A DNA stretch of 64,000 nt, taken from positions 248,001 through 312,000 of the forward strand of contig NZ_JAGHRA010000001.1 of the NCBI RefSeq assembly GCF_017744015.1. Direction: 5' to 3'. Shown here in pieces: positions 8,332-16,491 of this stretch. The translations under genes and the position numbers were made by a program. How positions within the stretch are numbered: position 1 is the stretch's first letter; each line of letters begins with the position of its first letter. The DNA comes from Paracoccus sp. R12_2. GTDB taxonomy: Bacteria; Pseudomonadota; Alphaproteobacteria; Rhodobacterales; Rhodobacteraceae. The notes under the pieces were generated by a model that ran no database searches, was not told the origin of the DNA, and saw only the letters and a list, made by a program, of their open reading frames with translations.

Positions 8332-9939
8332 ATGAAAGACATGCCGCACCAGACCAGCACCGTCCTGTCCGAGATCGAGGATCTGCAAACCCGCGCCACC
8401 GACGGCCTGCGCACCATGATCGCCCCCGAGGGCAGGATCGACCCAGCCGCGCTGGAGATGCATCAGCATGCCGCGCATGCGCTGTCCTGGCTGGCGACCT
8501 ATGTGGAATCACTGAAGCAACTGGCGGCATGGTCGGGCCGCGTGTCGGGCGAGCTGGAGGATCTGATCGTCCGGATCGGCTTTGGCGAATACCTGACCCA
8601 GATCGCCGGCGGCATAATGATGAGCCAGAACGAATTCGCCCGGCTTTCCGATCTGGGCGTGGACTGGTCCCCGTCGGACGCGGCGCAAGAGATGATGGCC
8701 GCGAACACGCCTGCGGCGCGGGCGCGGCTGGCCGCGCTGATCGCCGTGAACCGCGGCAGCGCGACCTTCGGCGCGACCGGGCTGGACGAGGACCTGGAAA
8801 TGATCCGCGACCAGTTCCGCCGTTGGGCCGACGACAAGGTGGTGCCGCACGCCCATGAATGGCATCTGAAGGACCAGTTGATCCCGATGGAAATCATCGA
8901 GGAACTGGCCGAACTTGGCGTATTCGGCCTGACCATTCCCGAGGAACTGGGCGGACTTGGCATGTCGAAGGCCGCGATGGTCGTCGTCAGCGAGGAATTG
9001 TCGCGCGGCTATATCGGCGTCGGCAGCCTTGGCACCCGCAGCGAGATCGCGGCCGAGCTGATCATCGGCGGCGGCACCGATGCGCAGAAGGAACTCTGGC
9101 TGCCGAAACTGGCCAGCGGGGAAATCCTGCCCACCGCGGTTTTTACCGAACCCAATACCGGCAGCGATCTGGGCAGCCTGCGGACCCGCGCCGTCAGGGA
9201 CGGCGAGACCTGGAAGATCACCGGCAACAAGACATGGATCACGCACGCTGCCCGCACCCATGTCATGACGCTGCTGGCGCGCACCGATCCCGAGACGACC
9301 GATTATCGCGGGCTGTCGATGTTCATCGCCGAAAAGACGCCGGGCACGGATGACGACCCGTTTCCCACCCCCGGCATGACCGGCGGCGAGATCGAAGTGC
9401 TGGGCTATCGCGGCATGAAGGAATACGAGCTTGGCTTCGACGGCTTCGAGGTGAAGGGCGAGAATCTTCTGGGCGGTGTCACCGGCCAGGGCTTCAAGCA
9501 GCTGATGCAGACCTTCGAATCGGCCCGTATCCAGACCGCAGCCCGCGCCATCGGCGTGGCGCAGAACGCGCTGGAGCTGGGCCTGCAATACGCGCTGGAC
9601 CGCAAGCAGTTCGGCAAACCGCTGATCGAATTCCCGCGCGTTGCAGACAAGCTGGCGATGATGGCCGTGGAAATCATGATCGCCCGGCAACTGACCTATT
9701 TCAGCGCCTGGGAAAAGGATCACGGCCATCGCTGCGATCTGGAAGCCGGCATGGCCAAGCTGCTTGGCGCTCGTGTGGCCTGGGCCTCGGCAGACAACGC
9801 GCTGCAGATCCACGGCGGCAACGGTTTCGCGCTGGAATACCAGATCAGCCGGGTTCTGTGCGATGCCCGCATCCTGAACATCTTCGAGGGCGCGGCGGAA
9901 ATTCAGGCTCAGGTCATCGCGCGACGGCTGTTGGGCTAG
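8332..9939 (+). CDS. mcd: (2S)-methylsuccinyl-CoA dehydrogenase (ethylmalonyl-CoA pathway)
   Basis: This flavoprotein oxidises (2S)-methylsuccinyl-CoA to mesaconyl-CoA during acetyl-CoA assimilation without a glyoxylate shunt. The 535-residue protein is longer than ordinary acyl-CoA dehydrogenases because of a helical N-terminal extension of about 160 residues (HQHAAHALSWLATYVESLKQ, and EYLTQIAGGIMMSQNEFA), which is the hallmark of Mcd. The acyl-CoA dehydrogenase core follows, with FTEPNTGSDLGSLRTRA, the IQTAARAIGVAQNALE segment and the C-terminal QIHGGNGFALEYQISRV. I chose ATG 8332 because it is preceded by an AGAGGAC ribosome site. Electrons would pass through ETF to the ETF-QO encoded at 22.5 kb. 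Other pathway genes (ccr, ecm, mcl1) are not in the window. Confidence 0.9.
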   Translation: MKDMPHQTSTVLSEIEDLQTRATDGLRTMIAPEGRIDPAALEMHQHAAHALSWLATYVESLKQLAAWSGRVSGELEDLIVRIGFGEYLTQIAGGIMMSQNEFARLSDLGVDWSPSDAAQEMMAANTPAARARLAALIAVNRGSATFGATGLDEDLEMIRDQFRRWADDKVVPHAHEWHLKDQLIPMEIIEELAELGVFGLTIPEELGGLGMSKAAMVVVSEELSRGYIGVGSLGTRSEIAAELIIGGGTDAQKELWLPKLASGEILPTAVFTEPNTGSDLGSLRTRAVRDGETWKITGNKTWITHAARTHVMTLLARTDPETTDYRGLSMFIAEKTPGTDDDPFPTPGMTGGEIEVLGYRGMKEYELGFDGFEVKGENLLGGVTGQGFKQLMQTFESARIQTAARAIGVAQNALELGLQYALDRKQFGKPLIEFPRVADKLAMMAVEIMIARQLTYFSAWEKDHGHRCDLEAGMAKLLGARVAWASADNALQIHGGNGFALEYQISRVLCDARILNIFEGAAEIQAQVIARRLLG

Positions 9940-10016
9940 GATCGTTTGGGCTAGAGTGCTGGAACCGCGACGATTTTATCGCGTTCACAAGTGATTCGCG
10001 CCCGAAGGAGACCGCC

Positions 10017-10490
10017 ATGCCCCGCCTGAACCGCCCCCGTCTTGCCCTGACCGCGGCTTTCGCCACACTGGCGCTGGCCGCATGCGAGCCGACCTCTCCC
10101 GCAGCCGTCGCCGGGGGCGAGGATCGCGGCTTCATCCCGGGCGGCAACTATGTGCTGGTCGGCATGGACGGTCAGACCGTGCCGCTGCGCAATGTCAGCC
10201 TGCTTGTCGAAGAAAAGCGCCTGTCGGGCAACGCCCCGTGCAACAGCTATTCGGCACAGAACAATGCCGAACTGCCGGCTGTGTCGCTGTCGCCGATCAT
10301 CTCGACCAAGGCCACCTGCAAGGACCAGAAGATCGAAAACCGGTTCCTGTCGGTCCTGCAGCAAGCGACCGGGATGGAATATTACGGCGGCGTTCTGAAG
10401 GTGAAATCGCCGCAGACCTGGCTGATCTTCGAACATGGCGTCAAGGCCAGCGGCGCCGACGCGCTGGAGCGTGCGCGCGCCAGCCAGTGA
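10017..10490 (+). CDS. META-domain lipoprotein
   Basis: The 157-residue product begins with a lipoprotein signal peptide with lipobox LALAAC (Cys near residue 23). The rest matches the META/HslJ fold: a segment with SGNAPCNSYSA, then the PIISTKATC and FLSVLQQA segments. It should be an outer- or inner-membrane-anchored periplasmic protein of unknown role; the family includes heat-inducible HslJ. ATG 10017 has a GAAGGAG ribosome site 8 bases upstream. It is convergent with recO, 9 bases away, and may share a transcript with mcd. Confidence 0.85.
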   Translation: MPRLNRPRLALTAAFATLALAACEPTSPAAVAGGEDRGFIPGGNYVLVGMDGQTVPLRNVSLLVEEKRLSGNAPCNSYSAQNNAELPAVSLSPIISTKATCKDQKIENRFLSVLQQATGMEYYGGVLKVKSPQTWLIFEHGVKASGADALERARASQ

Positions 10491-10499
10491 CGGGTTGCG

Positions 10500-11231
10500 T
10501 CAGGCGGGGCCGCCCTCTGCGGCCAACCGCCTGACAAGGCGGCCTCGTGCGGCTGGCAGGCTGCGGCCAACCATCTCGGCTGCAACGCGTTGTTCAAGGA
10601 AATGCCCGGTGATCGCCAGCCCCTCGGCCAGGCCGTTGCCGCGATTGTCCCCGGGCCCGCCCATGATCCGAGGCAATGGCAGCAGCCTGTCTGCCCATTC
10701 GCCAGCGCCCGCGCGACTGACCGCCCTGCCCGAACGCGGACTGACATAGCAAAGCCCGTCGGTTGACCCCGTCACCGCGCATGTAGACAGGTCGAGGCCA
10801 AAGCCCATCTCGTCCAGCAGCTTCATTTCCCAGCGAAGATAATCGCCCGCCCAGTCACGCCCTGCATCCATGTCGTCCAGCAACAGCTCGGTCATGGCGA
10901 CCAGCGCGGGATGCGGATCACGTTCCGGCAGGGTGAACATCAAAAGCGCACAGACCGCGTTCAGCCCCGCCAGCCCCAGCGGATCGGCCAGCAGCCCTGC
11001 GCGCAGGTGCAGCGGTTCGGCGCTGAAATGCCCAAGCTGGTCATCCGACCGCGCCCGCCACCGCAAATCCAGCCGCGCGCCGGGTTGCAGCATCGCGGCC
11101 CGCTTGCGCGACGCGCCCCCCGGCACCAGCCCGGCATGGCGGCCGTGCCGGGCGGTCAGCACATCGATGATGACGGCTGTTTCGCCATGCGGCCGCCGCG
11201 CGATGACGGTGCCTTCGCCCTGCCATTCCAT
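10500..11231 (-). CDS. recO: DNA repair protein RecO
   Basis: RecO loads RecA onto SSB-coated single-stranded DNA in the RecFOR pathway and anneals complementary strands. The 243-residue protein has the N-terminal OB fold (EGTVIARRPHGETAVIIDVL, residues 5-24), followed by the helical domain with LAGLNAVCALLMFTLPERDP. The zinc-finger cysteines found in some RecO proteins are not apparent. It lies 10 bases downstream of the VOC-domain gene. In related genomes recO is commonly close to era; here the Hint-rarD-Hint block lies between them. Confidence 0.93.
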   Translation of the reverse strand: MEWQGEGTVIARRPHGETAVIIDVLTARHGRHAGLVPGGASRKRAAMLQPGARLDLRWRARSDDQLGHFSAEPLHLRAGLLADPLGLAGLNAVCALLMFTLPERDPHPALVAMTELLLDDMDAGRDWAGDYLRWEMKLLDEMGFGLDLSTCAVTGSTDGLCYVSPRSGRAVSRAGAGEWADRLLPLPRIMGGPGDNRGNGLAEGLAITGHFLEQRVAAEMVGRSLPAARGRLVRRLAAEGGPA

Positions 11232-11241
11232 CCGCGCAAGC

Positions 11242-11682
11242 TCAGTCTGGGTCCGGTAGCGTCAGCGACCCATCCACGGCCAGCGGCCAAAACGGATTGC
11301 AGGCGATTTCCCAGACATGCCCGTCAGGATCGGCGAAATAGCCCGAATACCCGCCCCAGAAGACCTTCTCGGGGCGTTTCAGGCAGGCGGCACCGGCGCG
11401 CAGCGCGGCGTCGAACACCGCGTCGGTTTCGGCCTCGTCAGCACAGTTCTGCGCCAGGGTGACGGCCCCGGTTCCCAGCCTGGCGCCGGATCGGCCCTGA
11501 TCGGCAGCCAGGTCGCCACGGCCGAACAGGCCCAGAACAGTCCCGTTCATCTGGTAGAAGCTGATCCCCGGCTGCGACGCGGGATGCGCCTGCCAGCCCC
11601 AGCCGGCATAGAAATCGCGCGCCCGGTCCAGATCCCCGACGCCCAGTGTGATCAGCGTGACTCGTTGCCGCGGCAGTGCCAT
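11242..11682 (-). CDS. VOC (glyoxalase/bleomycin resistance) family protein
   Basis: The 146-residue protein has two beta-alpha-beta-beta-beta motifs of the vicinal-oxygen-chelate fold. They start at VTLITLGVGDLDRARDFYAG (residues 7-26) and end with FADPDGHVWEIACNP near residue 125, the usual site of the metal-binding glutamate. I chose ATG 11682 because a GAAGGGGA ribosome site precedes it, although the frame is open further upstream. VOC proteins include lyases, dioxygenases and resistance proteins, so the reaction cannot be stated. It is followed by recO after 10 bases and lies downstream of the first Hint gene after a 58-base gap. Confidence 0.87.
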   Translation of the reverse strand: MALPRQRVTLITLGVGDLDRARDFYAGWGWQAHPASQPGISFYQMNGTVLGLFGRGDLAADQGRSGARLGTGAVTLAQNCADEAETDAVFDAALRAGAACLKRPEKVFWGGYSGYFADPDGHVWEIACNPFWPLAVDGSLTLPDPD

Positions 11683-11740
11683 GCATGGTCCCCTTCGCCA
11701 AGACCTGTGCAGGCTGTCACGCCGCGGGGCTGCGGGCAAG

Positions 11741-12862
11741 TCAAGACACCAGAACGCGCCCATTCGCGGCGTGGCGTTCGGCAAGGCGGCGCCCTTTGCG
11801 GCCCTTGACCAAAGGACGCGCGGGTTCGGCCGGCGTCGCCTCGATTTCCGGGAACAGTTCAAGAATCTCGCGGCGCGCCTCGGCTCCGACCGATTTCATC
11901 GCCTGCGGCCCCGTGAACAGGGACTCCGTCATCGCGCCGTTCGAACAGACAAGCTGATGCGCGTCGAACATGAAATGCACATAGGTCACATCGGCCATGT
12001 CGTCGGCCGTGTCGATCCCGTCGATCTGCAACAGCTGCTTTGCGGCCACCAGCACCTCGGTCGTGCCGAACATGCGCTGCGCGATCGCCGACCGAATCAG
12101 GATGCGATGCTGGGGCGATACGACCAGATCCCGCGACGGCTGGTCCGGACCCAGCGCACCGCTGCTGATGCGAACGGGCCGCAGATGCGACGCCCTTGTC
12201 AGATCGATACGCGCAGAGCCAACCCAGCGTATCGATCGTGGGCCGCCGTCTGCCGTCGTCACAAGATCGCCGACCGCCAGAGCTTCGACCGGGACCGTGC
12301 CTTCGGGCGTCTCGATCAGCGTTCCGGCCGCAAAGCAGGCAAATTCGGGAACCTGCCGGTCGCGACTCAGATTGAAGGTCTGGTCCGACTCCGCGCTGGT
12401 CAACCTGACCGAACTGATCGCCTTGGCGGTCAGTGCCGGATTCTCGGCCGCAGCAGAGGATGGCGGCACAAGGTACATGTCGCCATTGGTCATCTGCGCG
12501 ACTAGCACGACGGAATTCGAAGTCGTGCCATCGAAATAGTTCAGCGTCGCGTTGTAGCTGAACAGGCCATCGAAATTATAGTTTTCGGGCGTGCCGTCGC
12601 CATTCCTGTCCGCCTGAAAGAAGTCGAAGGCGCCGCCGGTGTTATTCGCGGTCAATGAGGTGGAAGGCGTCACATTGTCCTGCGTGGTAATGGTCGCCAC
12701 TGAGTCGTATAACGGCTGTGTCAAACCGCCGCGATTTCCGCCGTTGCCATAGGTCCCCAGCACCGACGTCGCATTCCGGTTTTCGGCAAGGTTGTTACCT
12801 TCGGTGGTGTCGATATTCGTTGCGATCCGGCCCATATAAAGGGCGTCCCATGTCGTCGGCAT
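11741..12862 (-). CDS. Hint-domain protein 1
   Basis: The 373-residue protein has an N-terminal half without a recognised domain (residues 1-170, rich in Asn, Thr and Gly) and a C-terminal hedgehog/intein-like Hint domain. That domain starts at CFAAGTLIETPEG (Cys 176 in the nucleophile position) and continues through VGDLVTTADGG to the histidine-bearing VVSPQHRILIR motif. Such Hint proteins are frequent in Rhodobacteraceae, have no signal peptide, and are of unknown function. ATG 12862 has an AGGAG site 6 bases upstream. The base composition of the N-terminal half looks more AT-rich than its neighbours. A second Hint gene lies two genes upstream. Confidence 0.85.
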   Translation of the reverse strand: MPTTWDALYMGRIATNIDTTEGNNLAENRNATSVLGTYGNGGNRGGLTQPLYDSVATITTQDNVTPSTSLTANNTGGAFDFFQADRNGDGTPENYNFDGLFSYNATLNYFDGTTSNSVVLVAQMTNGDMYLVPPSSAAAENPALTAKAISSVRLTSAESDQTFNLSRDRQVPEFACFAAGTLIETPEGTVPVEALAVGDLVTTADGGPRSIRWVGSARIDLTRASHLRPVRISSGALGPDQPSRDLVVSPQHRILIRSAIAQRMFGTTEVLVAAKQLLQIDGIDTADDMADVTYVHFMFDAHQLVCSNGAMTESLFTGPQAMKSVGAEARREILELFPEIEATPAEPARPLVKGRKGRRLAERHAANGRVLVS

Positions 12863-12882
12863 GCATACTCCTGGAACCTTGG

Positions 12883-12902
12883 GTTGAATATTGATATTCA
12901 AC
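12883..12902. promoter_or_regulatory. perfect palindrome upstream of Hint gene 1
   Basis: GTTGAATATTGATATTCAAC is a perfect inverted repeat with 9-base arms around a 2-base centre. It is strikingly AT-rich in a GC-rich region. It lies 21-40 bases upstream of the Hint-1 start codon, just before its ribosome site. It could be a repressor operator or an RNA hairpin that affects translation. Confidence 0.5.
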
Positions 12903-12923
12903 TTCACTCATCAGTTGCATAAA

Positions 12924-12940
12924 TTTGCAGACGCTGCAAA
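12924..12940. promoter_or_regulatory. dyad motif copy A (TTGCA-N5-TGCAA)
   Basis: TTTGCAGACGCTGCAAA is a perfect inverted repeat with 7-base arms and a 3-base spacer. It lies 16 bases past the rarD stop and 62 bases before the Hint-1 start. It shares 13 of 17 positions with the dyad upstream of rarD. On the minus strand it is followed by AAATTTATG, so a weak terminator is an alternative reading. Confidence 0.45.
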
Positions 12941-12955
12941 GGCCAGGGCCGGGAT

Positions 12956-13891
12956 CTACTGCATTCGGCGGGTCGTCGCCGAGGCAGCGCGGCGTCTGGC
13001 GCCGGCCTCGCGGAACAACGAGAAACTGTAGATGGCCAACGCCGCCCAGATCATCGGGAAGGCGATCATCCGCGCCGTCCCGAAAGGCTCGTCGAACAGC
13101 ATGACGGCGCACAGGAAAATCATCGTGGGGGTGATGTATTGCAGGATGCCGATGGTTGACAGCCGCAGCAGCTTGGCCCCGTTGGCGTAGAAAAGCAGCG
13201 GAATTGCCGTCACGGGACCGCATCCCAGAAGCAGCAGCATGTCCGTCGTGCTGCCGCCAAGGAAATCACCGTGACCCGCTGTCACCAGCCAGCCAAGATA
13301 GACCAGCGCCAGCGGGCACAGCAGCATCACTTCCAACGTGAAGCCCTGATTGGGGCCCAGGGGCAGGCTTTTCTTGAAATAGGCATAGAACCCCCAACTC
13401 AGCGTCAGGGTCACGGCTACGATCGGCAACCGGCCCGCCTGCACCGTCAGGATGACGACCGCTGTCAGCGCCAGCCCGATCGCCAGCAACTTGGCGCGGT
13501 TCAACCGCTCGCCCAACAGCAGGCCGCCAAGGGCGACGCTGAACAGCGGGTTGATGTAATAGCCAAGCGCGGCGTCCAGCGCGTGATCATGCGTGATCGC
13601 CCAGACATAGGTCAGCCAGTTGACCGAGATCAGCGCCGCCGTCAGCCCGGCCATCGCCAGCAACCGGGGTCGGCGCAGCGCCGCAAGAACAGCGTCCGCG
13701 CGACGCTGATACAGCAGCACGGCGGCTGCGATGGGCAGTGACCAGATCACCCTGTGGGCAATGATCTCGGCCGCCGGGATATGCGACAGCGCCTTCATGT
13801 AGATCGGCAGCAACCCCCACAGGCCATATGCCGCGACGGCAAAGGCCAGGCCACGCGGGGAATCGCCGGTCTGATCGGGCAGGCTGCTCAT
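12956..13891 (-). CDS. rarD: RarD/EamA-family drug-metabolite transporter
   Basis: The 311-residue inner-membrane protein has about ten predicted helices in two EamA halves. The start FAVAAYGLWGLLPIYMKAL (residues 17-35), AAEIIAHRVIWSLP and the C-terminal LQYITPTMIFLCAVMLFDEPF are typical of RarD. RarD proteins are putative exporters or permeases of unknown substrate. The gene sits between two Hint-domain genes on the same strand, 45 bases after the first and 93 bases before the second. No clear Shine-Dalgarno sequence precedes ATG 13891. Instead a dyad motif occupies that position, so translation may depend on the upstream gene or on the dyad. Confidence 0.9.
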   Translation of the reverse strand: MSSLPDQTGDSPRGLAFAVAAYGLWGLLPIYMKALSHIPAAEIIAHRVIWSLPIAAAVLLYQRRADAVLAALRRPRLLAMAGLTAALISVNWLTYVWAITHDHALDAALGYYINPLFSVALGGLLLGERLNRAKLLAIGLALTAVVILTVQAGRLPIVAVTLTLSWGFYAYFKKSLPLGPNQGFTLEVMLLCPLALVYLGWLVTAGHGDFLGGSTTDMLLLLGCGPVTAIPLLFYANGAKLLRLSTIGILQYITPTMIFLCAVMLFDEPFGTARMIAFPMIWAALAIYSFSLFREAGARRRAASATTRRMQ

Positions 13892-13895
13892 TCAG

Positions 13896-13912
13896 ATTGC
13901 ATATGCTGCAAT
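13896..13912. promoter_or_regulatory. dyad motif copy B (TTGCA-N5-TGCAA)
   Basis: ATTGCATATGCTGCAAT is an inverted repeat with 6-base arms and a 5-base spacer. It starts 5 bases upstream of the rarD start codon, where the ribosome site would be expected. It matches copy A at 13 of 17 positions; read on the minus strand both contain TTGCAGC-N-T-N-TGCAA. Confidence 0.45.
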
Positions 13913-13936
13913 TCATGGCAGCGCCAGCATGATTTG

Positions 13937-15106
13937 TCACGCCACCGGCGACAGAAGCGGCCTTGCGTTGCGCAGGTGGCGACGGGCAAGGTTTCGTCCC
14001 GCCCCTGCCTCGGCAAAGGGCCTGGCCGGTTCAAGAAGCACGGTCAGATCCGGGAACAACGTCAGCAACTCGGTCCGCGCGGCGGGATGCAGCGCGCGCA
14101 ATGCCTGCGGCCCCGGAAACAGTGTCTCGGCCGGGGCGCCGTCTGCCAGCACGATCTCGTGCCGATCACAAGCGAAATGCCAGTAGTCCAGATCTTGCAG
14201 ATCATCCTGCCGCGCAATGCCCGGCAGGCCGACAAGATGATGGGCGGCGATCAGCACCTCGTCGACATCGAACATCCTGCGCGCCACCGCGGACCGCACC
14301 AGGACACGGTGTTGCGGGGACAGCAGCAGGTCGCGACGCGGCAGACCCGCACCAAGCGCACCGGCCGCAATCCTGATCGGACGCAGCTTCGGAAAGGCCG
14401 ACAGCATCCCCGATCCCACGTGGCGGCACGCTGTCCAGCGAACCGGCTGCGCGCCATGATCCCGCGTCAGAACCAGGTCGCCGACGCGCAGCGACTGGAC
14501 CGGGCGTTCGCCGATGGGCGTGGCGATCCGCGTGTCGGCAGCGAAGCAGACCACCGCCCCATCGCGGTCCAACTGCGCCCGCGTCCCCGCCCCGCTGCTG
14601 AGAAAGCTGGCATTGCGGGTGAAGTCCGCAAGGTTCGGTGTCTGGCGCAGGCTATCGCCGTCGATCAGCGTCAGCGTGGTTCCCGGCGCGTACAGCCCTG
14701 CCGCGCCGGGGACATACCGCCCCTGCTGGATGTCCCAGCCCCGCGAGATGCTGATCCCGACGGGTTGGTTGTCGATGGCCAGCCATGTGGCGCGGAAATG
14801 CAGTCCGCTTGCCGGATCAACCAGGATCATCTCGAAATCGGCCTCGACATTGCTTCCCGGCGCATAGTCGATCCCGTTCAGTGTCACCGGCGAATCCAGC
14901 CGCGCGCCGTCATCGTCAGGAAACTCATCGCGACCGTCGGCGCGTGCCGTGGTCACTTGCGCGGTACCAAGACTGTCGAACGACGCGGTGCTGACATCGA
15001 TCCTGCCGCCCGATCCGATCTCGCCTTCGGATTGTCCGCTGCGCCGGAACATGCCGTCGGGATCGTTCACCGAATCCCATTCGGTCACGGTAAAGGTGAA
15101 TGCCAT
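13937..15106 (-). CDS. Hint-domain protein 2
   Basis: The 389-residue protein has an N-terminal region without a recognised domain and a C-terminal Hint domain starting at CFAADTRIATPIGERPVQS (Cys 187). It is followed by RVGDLVLTRDHGAQPVRW and the RDLLLSPQHRVLVRSAVARRM motif. The last 70 residues align with those of Hint protein 1 (GPQALR/GPQAMK, LFPD/LFPE, EPARP, RR/R-L-A-RH), so the two are paralogous in the C-terminal half only. No signal peptide is seen. It is the first gene of the Hint2-rarD-Hint1 block and has a CtrA-type box about 44 bases upstream of its start. Confidence 0.86.
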   Translation of the reverse strand: MAFTFTVTEWDSVNDPDGMFRRSGQSEGEIGSGGRIDVSTASFDSLGTAQVTTARADGRDEFPDDDGARLDSPVTLNGIDYAPGSNVEADFEMILVDPASGLHFRATWLAIDNQPVGISISRGWDIQQGRYVPGAAGLYAPGTTLTLIDGDSLRQTPNLADFTRNASFLSSGAGTRAQLDRDGAVVCFAADTRIATPIGERPVQSLRVGDLVLTRDHGAQPVRWTACRHVGSGMLSAFPKLRPIRIAAGALGAGLPRRDLLLSPQHRVLVRSAVARRMFDVDEVLIAAHHLVGLPGIARQDDLQDLDYWHFACDRHEIVLADGAPAETLFPGPQALRALHPAARTELLTLFPDLTVLLEPARPFAEAGAGRNLARRHLRNARPLLSPVA

Positions 15107-15149
15107 GCCAATCTCCGACCAAGCTGGCCGGCATCAGATGGAAAACTGC

Positions 15150-15164
15150 TTAACAATACGTTAA
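15150..15164. promoter_or_regulatory. CtrA-type binding site upstream of Hint gene 2
   Basis: TTAACAATACGTTAA is an exact match to the TTAA-N7-TTAA consensus of the alphaproteobacterial response regulator CtrA. TTAA tetranucleotides are rare in this GC-rich window, so a spaced pair is unlikely to be chance. Its distance to the Hint-2 start (44 bases) fits promoter control. CtrA in Rhodobacterales controls motility and other population-dependent functions. Confidence 0.6.
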
Positions 15165-15232
15165 TGTCGCGTGCGCGAAGACACGTTTTGTTGGGGCTGC
15201 GACCATCGGGCATACCCGATCTTGTGACCGCG

Positions 15233-15568
15233 CTAGGCCAAGCCTTCCTGGTCCAGCATTGTTCGCCCGTCGCGGCTTTCGATCTCGATGACCCACAGAT
15301 CGGGGTCGAAGCCCCGCTGACGGCGGATTGCCGCGTCCACGTCGGGTTCGGGGCCGTCGGTGGTGATCCGCCACGGCCGCGCATCGGTTTCGAAATCCCA
15401 CTCTCGCGCGTAAAGCTGGGCGGTGCCGTCCAGCCGCGCGCATTTGACCAGCACGGCCCCGGCGGTTTCGTCGCCATGCGCAAGCACATAGGCCGGGATG
15501 TTGGCCTGACCCAGACGCGCCAGATAAGCCGACACCCAGACCCCCGCCGCCAGCCGTGGCTCAGGCAT
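15233..15568 (-). CDS. DUF1491 family protein
   Basis: The 111-residue protein starts MPEPRLAAGVWVSAYLARL and contains GAVLVKCARLDG, YAREWDFETDARPW, and a C-terminal DLWVIEIESRDGRTMLDQ, which together match the conserved alphaproteobacterial DUF1491 family. Function is unknown. The gene is 8 bases downstream of era, an arrangement that recurs in Rhodobacteraceae. It closes the conserved lepB-rnc-era run before the Hint block begins. Confidence 0.85.
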   Translation of the reverse strand: MPEPRLAAGVWVSAYLARLGQANIPAYVLAHGDETAGAVLVKCARLDGTAQLYAREWDFETDARPWRITTDGPEPDVDAAIRRQRGFDPDLWVIEIESRDGRTMLDQEGLA

Positions 15569-15576
15569 CGCCGCCC

Positions 15577-16491
15577 CTAGTCGCCATCGCGGAAATCCAG
15601 ACCGATCTCGCCATACCGCTCGGCCTCGTCCTGCCAGTTCTCGCGCAGCTTGACCTGCAGGAACAGATGCACGCGGCGGCCCATGAATTCCTCCAGTTCC
15701 GCGCGGGCAGCCTGACCGACAGCCTTGACCGTCTCGCCGCCCTTGCCCAGCACGATGCCCTTGTGACCCGCGCGCGAGACATAGATGATCTGATCGACCC
15801 GCGCGCTGCCGTCCTTGCGTTCCTCCCACGCCTCGGTCTCGACCGTCAGCTGATAGGGGATTTCCTCATGCAGGCGCAGGGTCAGCTTTTCGCGGGTGAT
15901 CTCGGCCGCGATCATCCGCATCGGCAGATCCGCGATCTGGTCTTCCGGATACAGCCACGGCCCCGCAGGCAAGGTTTCGGCCAGCCAGTCCCGCAGATCG
16001 TCGCAGCCATATCCCTTTTCGGCCGAGATCATGAAGGTCCGTTCGAACGGGTAGGCTTCGTTCAGCTTCTGCGACAGGGCAAGCAGCGCCTCGGATTTCA
16101 CCCGGTCGATCTTGTTGATGATCAGTGCGACCGGGGTCTTGCGGTCCAGCGCGGCCAACTGGTCGATGATCGCCTGCGCGCCGTCGGTCAGGCCGCGATG
16201 CGCCTCGATCAGCAACAGGATGATGTCGGCGTCGGACGCCCCGCCCCAGGCCGCCGCGACCATGCTGCGATCCAGCCGGCGGCGCGGGCGGAAGATGCCG
16301 GGCGTGTCCACGAACACGATCTGGCTGTCACCCGCAATGGCGATGCCGCGGATCCGGGCGCGGGTGGTCTGGACCTTGTGGGTCACGATGCTGACCTTGG
16401 CGCCGACCATGCGGTTCAGCAATGTCGATTTGCCGGCATTGGGTTCGCCGATCAGGGCGACAAAGCCCGCACGAGTGGTCTTGTCGGTCAT
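15577..16491 (-). CDS. era: GTPase Era
   Basis: Era binds 16S rRNA and is needed for 30S subunit maturation. The 304-residue protein has the G1 motif GEPNAGKST (residues 16-24), G3 DTPG (near residue 60) and G4 NKID (near residue 127). A C-terminal KH domain follows, with [10 protein letters not shown] and [18 protein letters not shown]. Its start overlaps the end of rnc by 4 bases (ATGA), so the two are translationally coupled. All GTPase motifs are intact. Confidence 0.97.
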   Translation of the reverse strand: MTDKTTRAGFVALIGEPNAGKSTLLNRMVGAKVSIVTHKVQTTRARIRGIAIAGDSQIVFVDTPGIFRPRRRLDRSMVAAAWGGASDADIILLLIEAHRGLTDGAQAIIDQLAALDRKTPVALIINKIDRVKSEALLALSQKLNEAYPFERTFMISAEKGYGCDDLRDWLAETLPAGPWLYPEDQIADLPMRMIAAEITREKLTLRLHEEIPYQLTVETEAWEERKDGSARVDQIIYVSRAGHKGIVLGKGGETVKAVGQAARAELEEFMGRRVHLFLQVKLRENWQDEAERYGEIGLDFRDGD

